Below, piece by piece: positions 16,265 through 23,485 of a stretch of 30,159 nucleotides of DNA. The notes beneath the pieces are model-generated. The model had not been told where the DNA came from. It ran no database searches and saw only the letters and a list, made by a program, of their open reading frames with translations. Position 1 is the stretch's first letter, and each line of letters starts with the position of its first letter. Source of the DNA: a virus; the IMG/VR virus record IMGVR_UViG_3300025280_000115, positions 1-30,159 of that record; one strand, given 5' to 3'. The translations under genes and the position numbers were made by a program.

Positions 16265-17609
16265 TGTAGAGTATTTGCCGTACAAGTTCGAGCCGAGACC
16301 TTATCAAGCTGTCTTGATGCACGAATTGCTCGTAAAAAACACTAATAGAGCTATCATAAGTTGGCATCGTAGAAGTGGTAAAGACAAGACCTGCTGGATT
16401 ATTATGCTAATTAAAGCTCTACAGCGAAAGGGAAACTATTTCTATATTTTTCCCACGGCAAAACAAGGTCGGAAGGCATTGTGGACGGCTATTGATAGCG
16501 GGGGTGTTGCCTTTCTGGATCATTTGGCACCAACTATTATAAATAAAATTAATAATACTGAGATGCGCATCAACCTAGTGAATGGATCGACTATTCAGAT
16601 AGTAGGAGCTAGCCACTACAACTACGTGGTTGGTACGAATCCGGTCGGCATGGTATTCAGTGAGTATTCTCTTCAAACTCCCTTAGCATTTAGCTATTTG
16701 TCTCCGGCTGCTGTAGAAAACAAAGGTTGGATTATCTTAAATACCACTCCTCGTGGCCATAATCATGCTTACAGATTGTTTCAACACGCTTTGGGTAATG
16801 ATTCCTGGTATGTCGACAAAAGAGATGTCTTAGAAACCCTTTCAGCTGAGGGAGAAAGATATATCTCCGATTCTGATCTGGAAACTGCTGCAGGCGCCAT
16901 GTCGATTGAGAAATTCCAGCAGGAATTCTTCTGCGACTGGAGCTCCGCGCTCGAGAACAGCTATTTCTCTAACTATTTGAGAAAAGCGCGTTCTGAAAAT
17001 CGCATTGGAGGTTTTCCGTTGCCGGTTGAAAATCCTCTCTATACTGCGTGGGACTTAGGATTTAATGATCAGACTGCAATTTGGTTTTTTTATATTAAGA
17101 GAAATGGGGAAATAACTTTCGTTCATTATTATGAGAATAATCAGCAAGCGATGGAGCATTACATTAACTATGTTAAAAAATTTGGAGAGAGTAGGGGACT
17201 TGTATTCGCTCGTCATTTTGCCCCGCACGACATTTGCCACGCTGACTGGAGCACGGGCGAAAAAAGAATACATCGAGCTCAGCGTTTGGGTTTTACATTC
17301 ACAGCTGTCCCACGCAGCAAAGATAAGATGGATCAAATTGAGTACAGTCGCGCACTTTTCAAACGTTATCACTTTGATGAGAAAGAGTGTCGGATAGGTT
17401 TGGATGCACTAATGGAATACCATGCTCGAGAGAATTTAAATACCGGTGCACGCGGTGGTCCGTTCCATGATTGGAGCTCGAATGGCAGCGATGCATTTAT
17501 GATCGTCGCTCAAGCGTATCAAGCTGGCTTAATGCCAGAGCTTGGATATTCTAAAAACCCAATGACTCCGCAAATGAATTCTTTTGCATTGGAAAGTGTA
17601 ATAGGGTGA
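16254..17609 (+). CDS. terL: Terminase large subunit
   Basis: The product has 451 residues from ATG 16254; an in-frame TTG upstream is less likely. The ATPase domain shows Walker A SWHRRSGKDKT (36-46), a Walker B-type strand ending in E137 (GMVFSEYS) and coupling motif TTPRG (164-168). The nuclease domain begins with TAWDLGFNDQTA, whose Asp probably binds metal, and ends with FHDWSSNGSDAF (404-415), carrying further acidic residues. The enzyme cuts concatemeric DNA and pumps it through the portal. It is the last gene of the late operon and far from the small subunit gene at 25449, an unusual split. Confidence 0.9.
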   Translation: MPLNVEYLPYKFEPRPYQAVLMHELLVKNTNRAIISWHRRSGKDKTCWIIMLIKALQRKGNYFYIFPTAKQGRKALWTAIDSGGVAFLDHLAPTIINKINNTEMRINLVNGSTIQIVGASHYNYVVGTNPVGMVFSEYSLQTPLAFSYLSPAAVENKGWIILNTTPRGHNHAYRLFQHALGNDSWYVDKRDVLETLSAEGERYISDSDLETAAGAMSIEKFQQEFFCDWSSALENSYFSNYLRKARSENRIGGFPLPVENPLYTAWDLGFNDQTAIWFFYIKRNGEITFVHYYENNQQAMEHYINYVKKFGESRGLVFARHFAPHDICHADWSTGEKRIHRAQRLGFTFTAVPRSKDKMDQIEYSRALFKRYHFDEKECRIGLDALMEYHARENLNTGARGGPFHDWSSNGSDAFMIVAQAYQAGLMPELGYSKNPMTPQMNSFALESVIG

Positions 17610-17632
17610 TGATACATATATATAGATCTGCT

Positions 17633-17660
17633 ATTTCCTGTAATTAGTATTACAGGAAAT
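17633..17660. terminator. Perfect 12-bp palindromic hairpin between convergent genes
   Basis: ATTTCCTGTAAT (17633-17644) and ATTACAGGAAAT (17649-17660) form a perfect stem around TAGT. It lies between the terminase stop (+) and the end of the - strand operon at 17684. No clear T-tract follows, but its position suggests bidirectional transcript ending. Confidence 0.55.
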
Positions 17661-17683
17661 AAGGAATCTGTTGATTTTAGGCG

Positions 17684-17914
17684 CTATGTAACAGTTTTCA
17701 CCTGCCATTCGAGTTCTAAGATTCTATCCGACATTGCTGTGAATTCTTGCTTAAAGACTTTTAATTCTATATTTAATTCGTAAACTAAATTAGTTAGGTT
17801 TTCTATATCTTCTTCTCGGCAATACGTTGAACAATAATTAGTGCTCAACGTAAACCTAGATATCTCAGTTTGGCATACTATGCACTTTTTTAACATCATT
17901 GTGTTTAATCTCAC
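17684..17914 (-). CDS. Small zinc-binding-like protein with coiled coil
   Basis: The product has 76 residues and an unknown role. Residues about 11-32 hold four cysteines arranged CIVC...CSTYC (C-x2-C, then C-x3-C), suggesting a zinc site. The rest is a predicted helix with heptad-like spacing (LVYELNIELKVFKQEF). The GTG start at 17914 overlaps the upstream stop as GTGA; in-frame ATGs lie five and six codons later. It is the last gene of the - strand operon. Confidence 0.5.
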   Translation of the reverse strand: MRLNTMMLKKCIVCQTEISRFTLSTNYCSTYCREEDIENLTNLVYELNIELKVFKQEFTAMSDRILELEWQVKTVT

Positions 17915-18282
17915 TTTAATACTCTTTCAACGTCTTCAAGTTTCATGTCTCTACTTACAGGAATTTTATAATCTTTAAGTGGTAGGGCCTCGTGATTGCA
18001 GTATTGGCAAAGCCCAGTCTCTTCATATAAGAGGAAATCAGAATAATCTTTCCAAGATTTTTCATCTTCAAATCTTCGAACATGAATACACCATTCCTGC
18101 TTACTGTTCTTAAATTGATCCTCATATAGATGTTTTATATCTATTCCGACGGCATTCATAATTTCCGTAGCCACTCTCTCTATTTTACGCGTATGTATGG
18201 TTGTTCCCCATCCACACGTGCCTGAGTCTTCAAGATCTCCATAATCTGATTTAATATCATAAAAGTATAGTTTATCGCTCAT
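17911..18282 (-). CDS. Hypothetical early-operon protein
   Basis: The product has 123 residues and I do not recognise it. A C-x2-C pair near residue 92 (CQYCNHEALPLKDY) may bind metal with an upstream Cys or His. Trp and charged residues are frequent and no membrane segment is seen. A strong GGAGGGG site precedes ATG 18282, and the leader contains a perfect stem-loop at 18302-18325. Confidence 0.55.
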   Translation of the reverse strand: MSDKLYFYDIKSDYGDLEDSGTCGWGTTIHTRKIERVATEIMNAVGIDIKHLYEDQFKNSKQEWCIHVRRFEDEKSWKDYSDFLLYEETGLCQYCNHEALPLKDYKIPVSRDMKLEDVERVLK

Positions 18283-18301
18283 TTTCCCCTCCAGTTATTA
18301 C

Positions 18302-18325
18302 CTCTGATAAGAAAGTTTATCAGAG
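18302..18325. promoter_or_regulatory. Perfect 9-bp stem-loop in leader of a - strand gene
   Basis: CTCTGATAA (18302-18310) and TTATCAGAG (18317-18325) enclose a six-base loop, 20 bases before the 18282 start. It may stabilise or regulate the message. The rest of the gap 18326-18404 is AT-rich with no convincing gene. Confidence 0.45.
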
Positions 18326-18404
18326 ATATAAGATAGAAATTGTGTAATATATATGCCCTCCTCGGCAATTCTTTGTGTATATCCTATCGCCAAACCAAAA
18401 AGAA

Positions 18405-18737
18405 TTAACTCTCCGCATCATTTTTTGGAAAGAAAATATCTTTAATTTGATCTAGATTCTCTAACAATGCAGTTGCCGAATTGATCTTAGGAATGTCTGC
18501 CCGCTTCTTTCGATATGAGACAAATGTATCTTGCATTGCTGAGCTTTCCATGCGTAAGGACCAGTCTATTTCTTTTAAAAGCTCAATTAAAATCTCATAG
18601 TCCTTATCTTTGAATGTTCGTTTACGCAACAGGCGTTGGGCTTTATTTACGTCATTTAATAACTGTATTAGTTTATTTACGGTGGAATTTATTTTTGCTC
18701 CTAGAAATCTAGAATCAAATTCTTTATCTTCTATCAT
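18405..18737 (-). CDS. Hypothetical helical protein
   Basis: The product has 110 residues when started at ATG 18737, which has GAGAG upstream; a longer in-frame start at 18815 would run through the csrA terminator and is rejected. It is almost wholly helical with Leu/Lys/Asp repeats (VNKLIQLLNDVNKAQRLLRK) and no catalytic motif. It lies just after a strong terminator, so it may have its own promoter or depend on read-through. Confidence 0.5.
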   Translation of the reverse strand: MIEDKEFDSRFLGAKINSTVNKLIQLLNDVNKAQRLLRKRTFKDKDYEILIELLKEIDWSLRMESSAMQDTFVSYRKKRADIPKINSATALLENLDQIKDIFFPKNDAES

Positions 18738-18750
18738 TTTTATATCTCTC

Positions 18751-18780
18751 AAAAAAAAAGAGCCGCAATTAAGCAGCTCT
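18751..18780 (-). terminator. Rho-independent terminator after csrA
   Basis: On the - strand, AGAGC-GC and GC-GCTCT (18759-18780) form a stem around TTAATT, with one mismatch, followed immediately by eight or nine T residues. It begins 13 bases after the csrA stop. Confidence 0.85.
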
Positions 18781-18792
18781 AGGGGGTTTTTG

Positions 18793-18966
18793 CTATTTAG
18801 AAAGCAGAGGAGCATCGAGCTCTTCTCTCATTATCTTAACATCTTTCTCAGCACGGATGCCAAGCTTATTGTTGGGCAAAGATGTAACACTAATCTTTTG
18901 TTTCCCTACATAGATGTTAACAGTTTGTCCTTTTTCTCTAGATAGAATAAGATTACCTGCGCTCAT
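18793..18966 (-). CDS. csrA: CsrA/RsmA-like translational regulator
   Basis: The product has 57 residues: MSAGNLILSREKGQTVNIYV, then GKQKISVTSLPNNKLGIRAE and KDVKIMREELDAPLLSK. It aligns with E. coli CsrA over its length: NLILSREKGQTV with LILTRRVGETL, KLGIRAEKDV with VRIGVNAPKEV, and IMREEL with VHREEI. The Arg equivalent to R44 of CsrA, needed for RNA binding, is present as R47. The loop after the first strand is shortened by about five residues. CsrA dimers bind GGA motifs in 5' leaders and repress or stabilise mRNAs. AAGGAG precedes the ATG. It closes the recombination operon, 26 bases after the SSB-like gene and just before a strong terminator. Its targets, phage or host, are unknown. 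Confidence 0.87.
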   Translation of the reverse strand: MSAGNLILSREKGQTVNIYVGKQKISVTSLPNNKLGIRAEKDVKIMREELDAPLLSK

Positions 18967-18992
18967 GTTTTTTCTCCTTGTTTTTTTAAAAT

Positions 18993-19436
18993 TTAGAAGG
19001 GCACTTCTTCATCAGGAAATGGTTCTTCCTCACTTATGCAGTCAGTTTGAGGATTGTCTTTATCTTCGCGTTCAGCTTTTACCCAGCTTCCACGAACATA
19101 TCCCTTGTCGTCGAGTGATAATAACGCTTTGCCAGTTCGCTCCTTGAGTTTTTCGAAGTCGCAAATCCAAGCATCATTTTCAAAAACGATTTTCATCTCC
19201 TCATCCAAGCTGTCCACAAATTCATCGATGAATCGTGCCGCTCCCTCTGTTCCTACGAGCCAATTGTACAAAAGTGGTTTGCACTTTAAGCCCGTAGAAT
19301 CTGTGCAAGACAGACCCACAGTAATCATTGGGTTACCTGCTTTGCTCATTCCGTCTTTGAGAAAGGCCACGCGAAAATCCACTTCGCTGCCCTTCTCTGC
19401 CAAATCTTTTAAGTCAATATCATTAAATTCAGTCAT
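18993..19436 (-). CDS. SSB-like single-stranded DNA-binding protein
   Basis: The product has 147 residues from ATG 19436; the longer frame upstream overlaps recT and is rejected. The central part is beta-rich with alternating hydrophobic and charged residues, compatible with an OB fold. The C-terminus is acidic and ends PFPDEEVPF, matching the acidic DDDIPF-type tip by which SSBs recruit repair and replication proteins. With recT and exo directly upstream this forms a recombination module. The start overlaps the recT stop by eight bases. No clear match to classic SSB was seen, so the assignment rests on tail, size and context. Confidence 0.6.
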   Translation of the reverse strand: MTEFNDIDLKDLAEKGSEVDFRVAFLKDGMSKAGNPMITVGLSCTDSTGLKCKPLLYNWLVGTEGAARFIDEFVDSLDEEMKIVFENDAWICDFEKLKERTGKALLSLDDKGYVRGSWVKAEREDKDNPQTDCISEEEPFPDEEVPF

Positions 19437-20319
19437 TTTTAATATCCTTTTGTAGTTCTGAAGAAATTTCCTTATAAATTGTGCGAATTTTTTCTCGCTC
19501 TTTATCATCCAACGCTTTAATGTCGGGTAAAAAACTTTCTAATTCTTCCATTGATTCGCATAGAGAAATACAGGTCTTTAATTTCTCCAATGGAGATTTT
19601 TCATCTAACACCTCAGATTCTCCTTCAATAACGTTCGAAGCGGCATGAAAGTCAATCCCCTCGCCTGCCTCATCGTTTAAGTATTGTATCATATTATCCA
19701 CTTTCGGCGATCGACCTTTGCAAAAGTTAAGTGCTCTCTTCAACACTGTTTTAATCGCCATCCGATCATAAAAATCGACCCATGGTGATTTGCCACTCTT
19801 TCCGGAAGCACTTAGATTACGTATTTTATTCACTTCGTCGACATTCATCGTCTCAGTATAATAATCTTTGTCATTAAGCTTTAAACAAGCATACACACCA
19901 ATCATTTTGCCTCGATCACTCGAAAATGGATCATAGCTATGGGTTGGTTCTTCGGATATTCCATTCAGCTGAAATTCATCTGACTCATACACAATTCCAC
20001 ACTTAGCCATTCGACATGCACCGTCCTCAATGGCCGCTTTTAGCATTCCCTTGTAGCTAATGTCCAAGCAAATTGCACCACCGCGAGGTATTAAATATGC
20101 AAGCTGAGAGGCAGGATTTAACGAGAGTCCCATACCAGCAATATTCTTGACCGCAGCTATTGCCTGATTCGGATTCTTCAAAGCTACATCAGCTAAGAAT
20201 TTGTTTTTGTTGAAAGCCTGCATGGCAAATTCAGCTTCACGTCTAAAGGTTTCATCATCTAAAAAAGCACTCTTGGCTGGATCGATGATTGTTGATTGTA
20301 TTGTTGATAGTTGGTTCAT
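19429..20319 (-). CDS. recT: RecT-family single-strand annealing protein
   Basis: The product has 296 residues. The core is typical of RecT: NPNQAIAAVKNIAGMGLSLN, then QLAYLIPRGGAICLDISYKG and later SGKSGKSPWVDFYDRMAIKT with VLKRALNFC. It anneals complementary single strands and works with the exonuclease encoded directly upstream for recombination-dependent replication. The C-terminal ~80 residues are acidic, helical and variable. CAGGAGA precedes the ATG. The end overlaps the SSB-like start. Confidence 0.93.
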   Translation of the reverse strand: MNQLSTIQSTIIDPAKSAFLDDETFRREAEFAMQAFNKNKFLADVALKNPNQAIAAVKNIAGMGLSLNPASQLAYLIPRGGAICLDISYKGMLKAAIEDGACRMAKCGIVYESDEFQLNGISEEPTHSYDPFSSDRGKMIGVYACLKLNDKDYYTETMNVDEVNKIRNLSASGKSGKSPWVDFYDRMAIKTVLKRALNFCKGRSPKVDNMIQYLNDEAGEGIDFHAASNVIEGESEVLDEKSPLEKLKTCISLCESMEELESFLPDIKALDDKEREKIRTIYKEISSELQKDIKND

Positions 20320-20334
20320 TTTGTTTTCTCCTGT

Positions 20335-21201
20335 TTAACCATACGCACGGAATGTTCGATGGCCATTCTTATTAGCATTGAAGGTAGCTAATTTACGAGC
20401 TTTTCCCTCTTGGTTTGTGATTTTCAGCCCCAAATTAGGGCCAATCCTCGTTGTTAAAGCGTCCATAGCTTCTTTCTTTTTGCTTTGAAGCTGTTTTATT
20501 TCTTCATTTATCTGCTTCAGGTCATTCACGCATAATTCATCATCAACATTAGCTTCTTTCATCTTATCCGTCTTTGGTAAGGGAAATAAAAGTTTAACTT
20601 CTTCCTGAGTCATAGGCCTCGGAGGAATTCTTTTGACGACATGATCCCTCCAAAAAGTGATTAAATCGGCTCTCATGCGGGCGATGAACCCAGGGTCACG
20701 TTTAAACTTGTATAGTCTCACAGGATTAAACCCACCGAGAAATGCAAACATATGTCCTTCATTTAGACCTGTGACCATTAAATAATGCATAAGCTGATAG
20801 TAATATGATATTGGTATTGATGCTTGTGGATCATATCCATCCTCTACCGGCTCACCCCATTCATCAAAATGAGGCGAAGATAAGACTTTAATTTCCACTA
20901 CATGAGAATTTTCAACAATTCCATCTACATGAGCCAGTAAGAAATCATGCTTAGGATGAATTAAAAGGCCTGGGTTATAGCTGAGTTGCTGTCCTGTGAC
21001 CTCTTCATACAAATTAAGCATGCCTCCTTCGAGGGCACGTCCAATCTGCATCCGAATATTATCTGGTGTTTCCTCCGCTTCGCCTATCTTCTCGAGATAA
21101 ACATCTACCGGATTTCTCCATTTATTAACGCGGCAAATAGCTCCACTATCGCTACCGCCTATTCCTCGACGTCTTTCAGCCAAAAACTCTTCTCTACTCA
21201 T
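20335..21201 (-). CDS. exo: YqaJ/lambda-exo-type viral recombinase exonuclease
   Basis: The product has 288 residues. The N-terminus RRRGIGGSDSGAI (11-22) is the family signature. E58 lies in MQIGRALEGG, and the PD-(D/E)XK core is D93 (AHVDGIV) with E103-I-K105. A Gln-bearing helix follows (ISYYYQLMHYLMVTG). It degrades one strand of duplex ends to load RecT. A coiled coil fills about residues 215-245. GGAG lies seven bases before the ATG. The recT gene follows after 15 bases. Confidence 0.92.
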   Translation of the reverse strand: MSREEFLAERRRGIGGSDSGAICRVNKWRNPVDVYLEKIGEAEETPDNIRMQIGRALEGGMLNLYEEVTGQQLSYNPGLLIHPKHDFLLAHVDGIVENSHVVEIKVLSSPHFDEWGEPVEDGYDPQASIPISYYYQLMHYLMVTGLNEGHMFAFLGGFNPVRLYKFKRDPGFIARMRADLITFWRDHVVKRIPPRPMTQEEVKLLFPLPKTDKMKEANVDDELCVNDLKQINEEIKQLQSKKKEAMDALTTRIGPNLGLKITNQEGKARKLATFNANKNGHRTFRAYG

Positions 21202-21230
21202 TATTATTCTCCAAAATCAACAACATATAT

Positions 21231-21413
21231 CTACAATTTAAAGCTTCTTTTCCTCTGTTTTGGCGAAATAGCATCACGCATCCAATGCGTATAAACTTTT
21301 CTTACGTGAGGATTAAATGTAGTTTTATCCATAATTGGTGAGTGAAATTTCTTGAGATCGTCTGAATTCCGAGATATAGTGGTCTGGTATCTAAATGTTG
21401 CGCATGTGCTCAT
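21231..21413 (-). CDS. Small basic hypothetical protein
   Basis: The product has 60 residues and is rich in Lys, Arg, Thr and Ser, with a basic end (SPKQRKRSFKL). No family is recognised. A strong TAGGAGG site precedes ATG 21413. It lies between a terminator-like hairpin and exo; a nucleic-acid role is possible. Confidence 0.5.
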   Translation of the reverse strand: MSTCATFRYQTTISRNSDDLKKFHSPIMDKTTFNPHVRKVYTHWMRDAISPKQRKRSFKL

Positions 21414-21470
21414 GATATGTGCCTCCTAAGGGTATGTTTTTAACTAAACAACAATCGTTAAAAATTTTGC

Positions 21471-21504
21471 GGGCATCGACCTAAATCAGCGATGCCCTTT
21501 TTTT
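21471..21504. terminator. Strong hairpin with T-tract
   Basis: GGGCATCG (21471-21478) and CGATGCCC (21490-21497) form a perfect stem. Seven T residues follow on the + strand; on the - strand GCAAAATTTTT follows. It probably acts in both directions, separating the 45-residue gene from the 60-residue gene and exo. Confidence 0.7.
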
Positions 21505-21505
21505 A

Positions 21506-21643
21506 TTATATCTTAAAAATCTCGTGAGCGCGTTCAGATTCTATCTCTGAAAGCTCCCTTTGGAGATCTGAAATTAAAAGCTGTGTACGCCTTTCTATTT
21601 CCTGTAAAGACTTGATATCTTTTGTGCGGCGAATCTGCCCCAT
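21506..21643 (-). CDS. Small coiled-coil protein
   Basis: A 45-residue frame from ATG 21643 to TAA 21506. Most of it is a Glu/Arg/Leu helix (LQEIERRTQLLISDLQREL) with heptad-like spacing. The upstream AGG is weak. It fills the space between the 118-residue gene, whose end it approaches within 8 bases, and the hairpin at 21471. Confidence 0.45.
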   Translation of the reverse strand: MGQIRRTKDIKSLQEIERRTQLLISDLQRELSEIESERAHEIFKI

Positions 21644-21650
21644 ATACCTG

Positions 21651-22007
21651 TCAAATACTTTCAATTTTTACTATCCTTTCTATCAGTTTCATTTTATAAA
21701 GTAGATTGATTAAATCTTTTCTTTCCCAGCTAAAGTCGGTATATGGCCAAGACGTGTAGGGCTCACAGCAAATAGAATCTAATTCGTATAGAACAACCCT
21801 CCAGTCACTATCGACAAACTCGGAGATAAAAATAAAATTCTTTATGATTTTAAATTTAATATCGTTTTCCTCATCATCATATTCAACGAAAATGTATCCT
21901 CGATCGCCAAACCAATTAAGTACGTCCTCCTTAGTCCAGTCCTCACAATGATCATAACCTTCGCCACGCCACCAGTCGTCTAGTAAAAAAAGTTCAAAAT
22001 CTGTCAT
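21651..22007 (-). CDS. Acidic hypothetical early protein
   Basis: The product has 118 residues, rich in Asp, Glu, Trp and Tyr (LLDDWWRGEGYDHCEDW, VEYDDEEND). No family is recognised. A very strong AAGGAGGGG site precedes ATG 22007. The start overlaps the stop of a 25-codon ORF as ATGA. The acidic nature and early position suggest a host-takeover or anti-defence role, by inference only. Confidence 0.55.
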   Translation of the reverse strand: MTDFELFLLDDWWRGEGYDHCEDWTKEDVLNWFGDRGYIFVEYDDEENDIKFKIIKNFIFISEFVDSDWRVVLYELDSICCEPYTSWPYTDFSWERKDLINLLYKMKLIERIVKIESI

Positions 22008-22081
22008 AACCCCCCCTCCTTTTCCTTGTTACTTAAATGATCATCATTTATTAAAGAATCAATAATTTGTGAATCTTTCAT
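22004..22081 (-). CDS. 25-residue mini-ORF in an ATGA chain
   Basis: It starts at ATG 22081 with AAGGAGGGG upstream and ends with TGA overlapping the next start at 22007. It could be a real small protein or a coupling leader for the 118-residue gene; its own 3' end supplies that gene's ribosome-binding site. Confidence 0.4.
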   Translation of the reverse strand: MKDSQIIDSLINDDHLSNKEKEGGL

Positions 22082-22116
22082 TTTCTCCCCTCCTTAATAC
22101 TTTTTTCATTATTCAT
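22078..22116 (-). CDS. 12-residue mini-ORF in an ATGA chain
   Basis: It starts at ATG 22116 with GGAGGAAG upstream, overlaps the preceding gene's TGA, and ends in TGA overlapping the ATG at 22081. Most likely a translational relay rather than a functional peptide. Confidence 0.3.
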   Translation of the reverse strand: MNNEKSIKEGRK

Positions 22117-22352
22117 AATGCTTCCTCCTTCGTCATCCTACACCGCAACAACACCATTGTTCTTGCTCTGGCACGAGTAATAGCCTTTTGGGAAAGGTCA
22201 TATTTGTTTACTGTTGCCTCGGCTAAATCACAGTATTGAATGCACTGCTCATCAGTATCTGCCATGATTGATTTGCACAGCATCATGGTTAAACAATCCT
22301 CCGGATCATTAGGGTCAAGATTATCGTGAGGACTATCCTGTATAGTTGTCAT
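22113..22352 (-). CDS. Hypothetical early protein
   Basis: The product has 79 residues from ATG 22352, which has AAGGAGA upstream; the longer frame from 22397 is unlikely because it overlaps the previous gene and lacks such a site. The N-terminal half is acidic (SPHDNLDPNDPEDCLTMMLC), the C-terminal half basic and helical. No family is recognised. Confidence 0.55.
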   Translation of the reverse strand: MTTIQDSPHDNLDPNDPEDCLTMMLCKSIMADTDEQCIQYCDLAEATVNKYDLSQKAITRARARTMVLLRCRMTKEEAL

Positions 22353-22378
22353 TTTCTTCTCCTTGTTTTTAAAAAAAA

Positions 22379-22756
22379 TTAATATCCCGCTTCCCATGCA
22401 GGGTCAAACACATTGTTAAAAGGGCTCTCTTCAATTCTAGTATCTAGGGCGTTGTCAATAAGAAATCTAATGTAGTCGAGTCTCTCTTCTTCAAATTTGT
22501 CCCGAATTAGATTCAGGTAATAATCAGAATACCCTACTTTTCTAGCCATACACATGGCCCATTCGAAAATAGACATATCTTCAGAACACTCATCCGCCCA
22601 TTCATCGGCCGTAAAACAGCTGAAAATCTCTGAGATCGTAATAGTGGTAAAGATTTTATCTTGATCGCTAACCGGTAAATCATCGAAATCAGCATAGGTA
22701 TGCGCATAGTGTGTAAGGGCATCTGTAAAGTCAGGCCCAAGCTCATGGGTGTACAT
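22379..22756 (-). CDS. Highly acidic first gene of the early operon
   Basis: The product has 125 residues; by hand I count 28 Asp/Glu against 8 Lys/Arg. It is the first gene after the strong promoter at 22799-22828, with AAGGAGA before ATG 22756. No family is recognised. Small, very acidic, first-expressed phage proteins include DNA mimics such as T7 Ocr, which block restriction enzymes. That comparison is by character only, not by sequence. Confidence 0.6.
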   Translation of the reverse strand: MYTHELGPDFTDALTHYAHTYADFDDLPVSDQDKIFTTITISEIFSCFTADEWADECSEDMSIFEWAMCMARKVGYSDYYLNLIRDKFEEERLDYIRFLIDNALDTRIEESPFNNVFDPAWEAGY

Positions 22757-22798
22757 AAATTCTCTCCTTAGTAGTTTTTAAATCTAAACAACTAGACG

Positions 22799-22828
22799 AG
22801 TATACTACCCCATGAGACAGGATGTCAA
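22799..22828 (-). promoter_or_regulatory. Strong early leftward promoter
   Basis: On the - strand TTGACA (22823-22828) and TATACT (22799-22804) are separated by 18 bases. It drives the - strand operon starting at 22756. A dyad, GAC-AGGAT-GTC (22816-22826), overlaps the -35 box. Confidence 0.8.
22815..22826. promoter_or_regulatory. Candidate repressor operator, left
   Basis: AGACAGGA (22815-22822) followed by TGTC forms a short dyad over the -35 box. The same 8-mer occurs at 23486-23493 between the divergent control genes. Confidence 0.4.
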
Positions 22829-22863
22829 TAGAAAATAATACGGTAAATTTTAGTTTTTATTTA

Positions 22864-23091
22864 TTAGTTGTACCTACCAGCGGCAAAAAATAGCAAACCA
22901 GCACTAAAACTTATTATCTGATAAAAAGTTGTACTGTCCATGCTTAAGATAAAGCAGATCACAGCTAAAGTTAAACCAGATCCCATAACAACGAACTTTC
23001 TAAAGCTCGATATCTTAATATACGGTTTACCATTATAGGTTATAAGATTGGTAGATGTGCTGCTGAGGTCTATAGAGTCTTTATATTCCAT
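22864..23091 (-). CDS. Small two-span membrane protein
   Basis: The product has 75 residues from ATG 23091, which has AAGGA eight bases upstream; a GTG eight codons earlier is too close to its own purine-rich site. Two hydrophobic segments, FVVMGSGLTLAVICFILSM and FYQIISFSAGLLFFAAG, are joined by a short loop. It lies downstream of the Cro-like gene and may act in exclusion of other phages, by inference from its place. Confidence 0.5.
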   Translation of the reverse strand: MEYKDSIDLSSTSTNLITYNGKPYIKISSFRKFVVMGSGLTLAVICFILSMDSTTFYQIISFSAGLLFFAAGRYN

Positions 23092-23152
23092 AATAGAGTT
23101 CCTTAAATTTTGCACCTCCCTGCATGTTTTTGAAATTAAATTAAGTTAAATT

Positions 23153-23422
23153 TTATTTTCTCTGCCAGACCGCTCTTTGCGCTTCAACCATCACACGAGA
23201 ATAGACTTTAGGATGAGTAATACTCGGATCCATTTCATCTACCAATCTAGCTAATTTTAATGCTATCCACGGTGGACACGTCCCTGTCGAAGCTGAATAA
23301 TTGATGCTAGGCCGCGGCCAATCTAGGAGCTCGGCAAGTTTTTGCCTATTTCCAGCAATTTCCGTAGCCTTGCGCAGCGCAAAGCGTGTCATTTCTTCTT
23401 TGTTCATTTTTGTTGCATTCAT
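23153..23422 (-). CDS. Cro/YdaS-like transcriptional regulator
   Basis: The product has 89 residues. Residues about 14-60 form a helix-turn-helix of the Cro/YdaS type (ALRKATEIAGNRQKLAELLD, then WPRPSINYSASTGTCPPWIA). Such proteins control divergent early promoters in lambdoid phages. AAGGGG precedes ATG 23422. The gene is divergent from the initiator gene. No separate CI-like repressor was seen, so this may be the only lysis/maintenance switch protein, or a partner is unrecognised. Confidence 0.7.
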   Translation of the reverse strand: MNATKMNKEEMTRFALRKATEIAGNRQKLAELLDWPRPSINYSASTGTCPPWIALKLARLVDEMDPSITHPKVYSRVMVEAQRAVWQRK

Positions 23423-23448
23423 TTTGTTCCCCTTCGTGTGCTTAGAAT

Positions 23449-23477
23449 ATCATAAGGCATTGCGAAGGCTATTGCAA
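23449..23477 (-). promoter_or_regulatory. Promoter of the Cro-like gene
   Basis: On the - strand TTGCAA (23472-23477) and TATGAT (23449-23454) are separated by 17 bases. Two TTGC elements nearby could be part of an operator. Confidence 0.6.
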
Positions 23478-23485
23478 GTGTCATC

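Noticed and set aside
18738-18815. Longer N-terminus for the 110-residue protein
   Set aside because: It would be translated through the csrA terminator and the end of csrA.
21471-21497. GATGCC motif in a hairpin as a third partition site
   Set aside because: It is a single inverted pair with a T-tract and lacks the 8-base tandem spacing; a terminator explains it.
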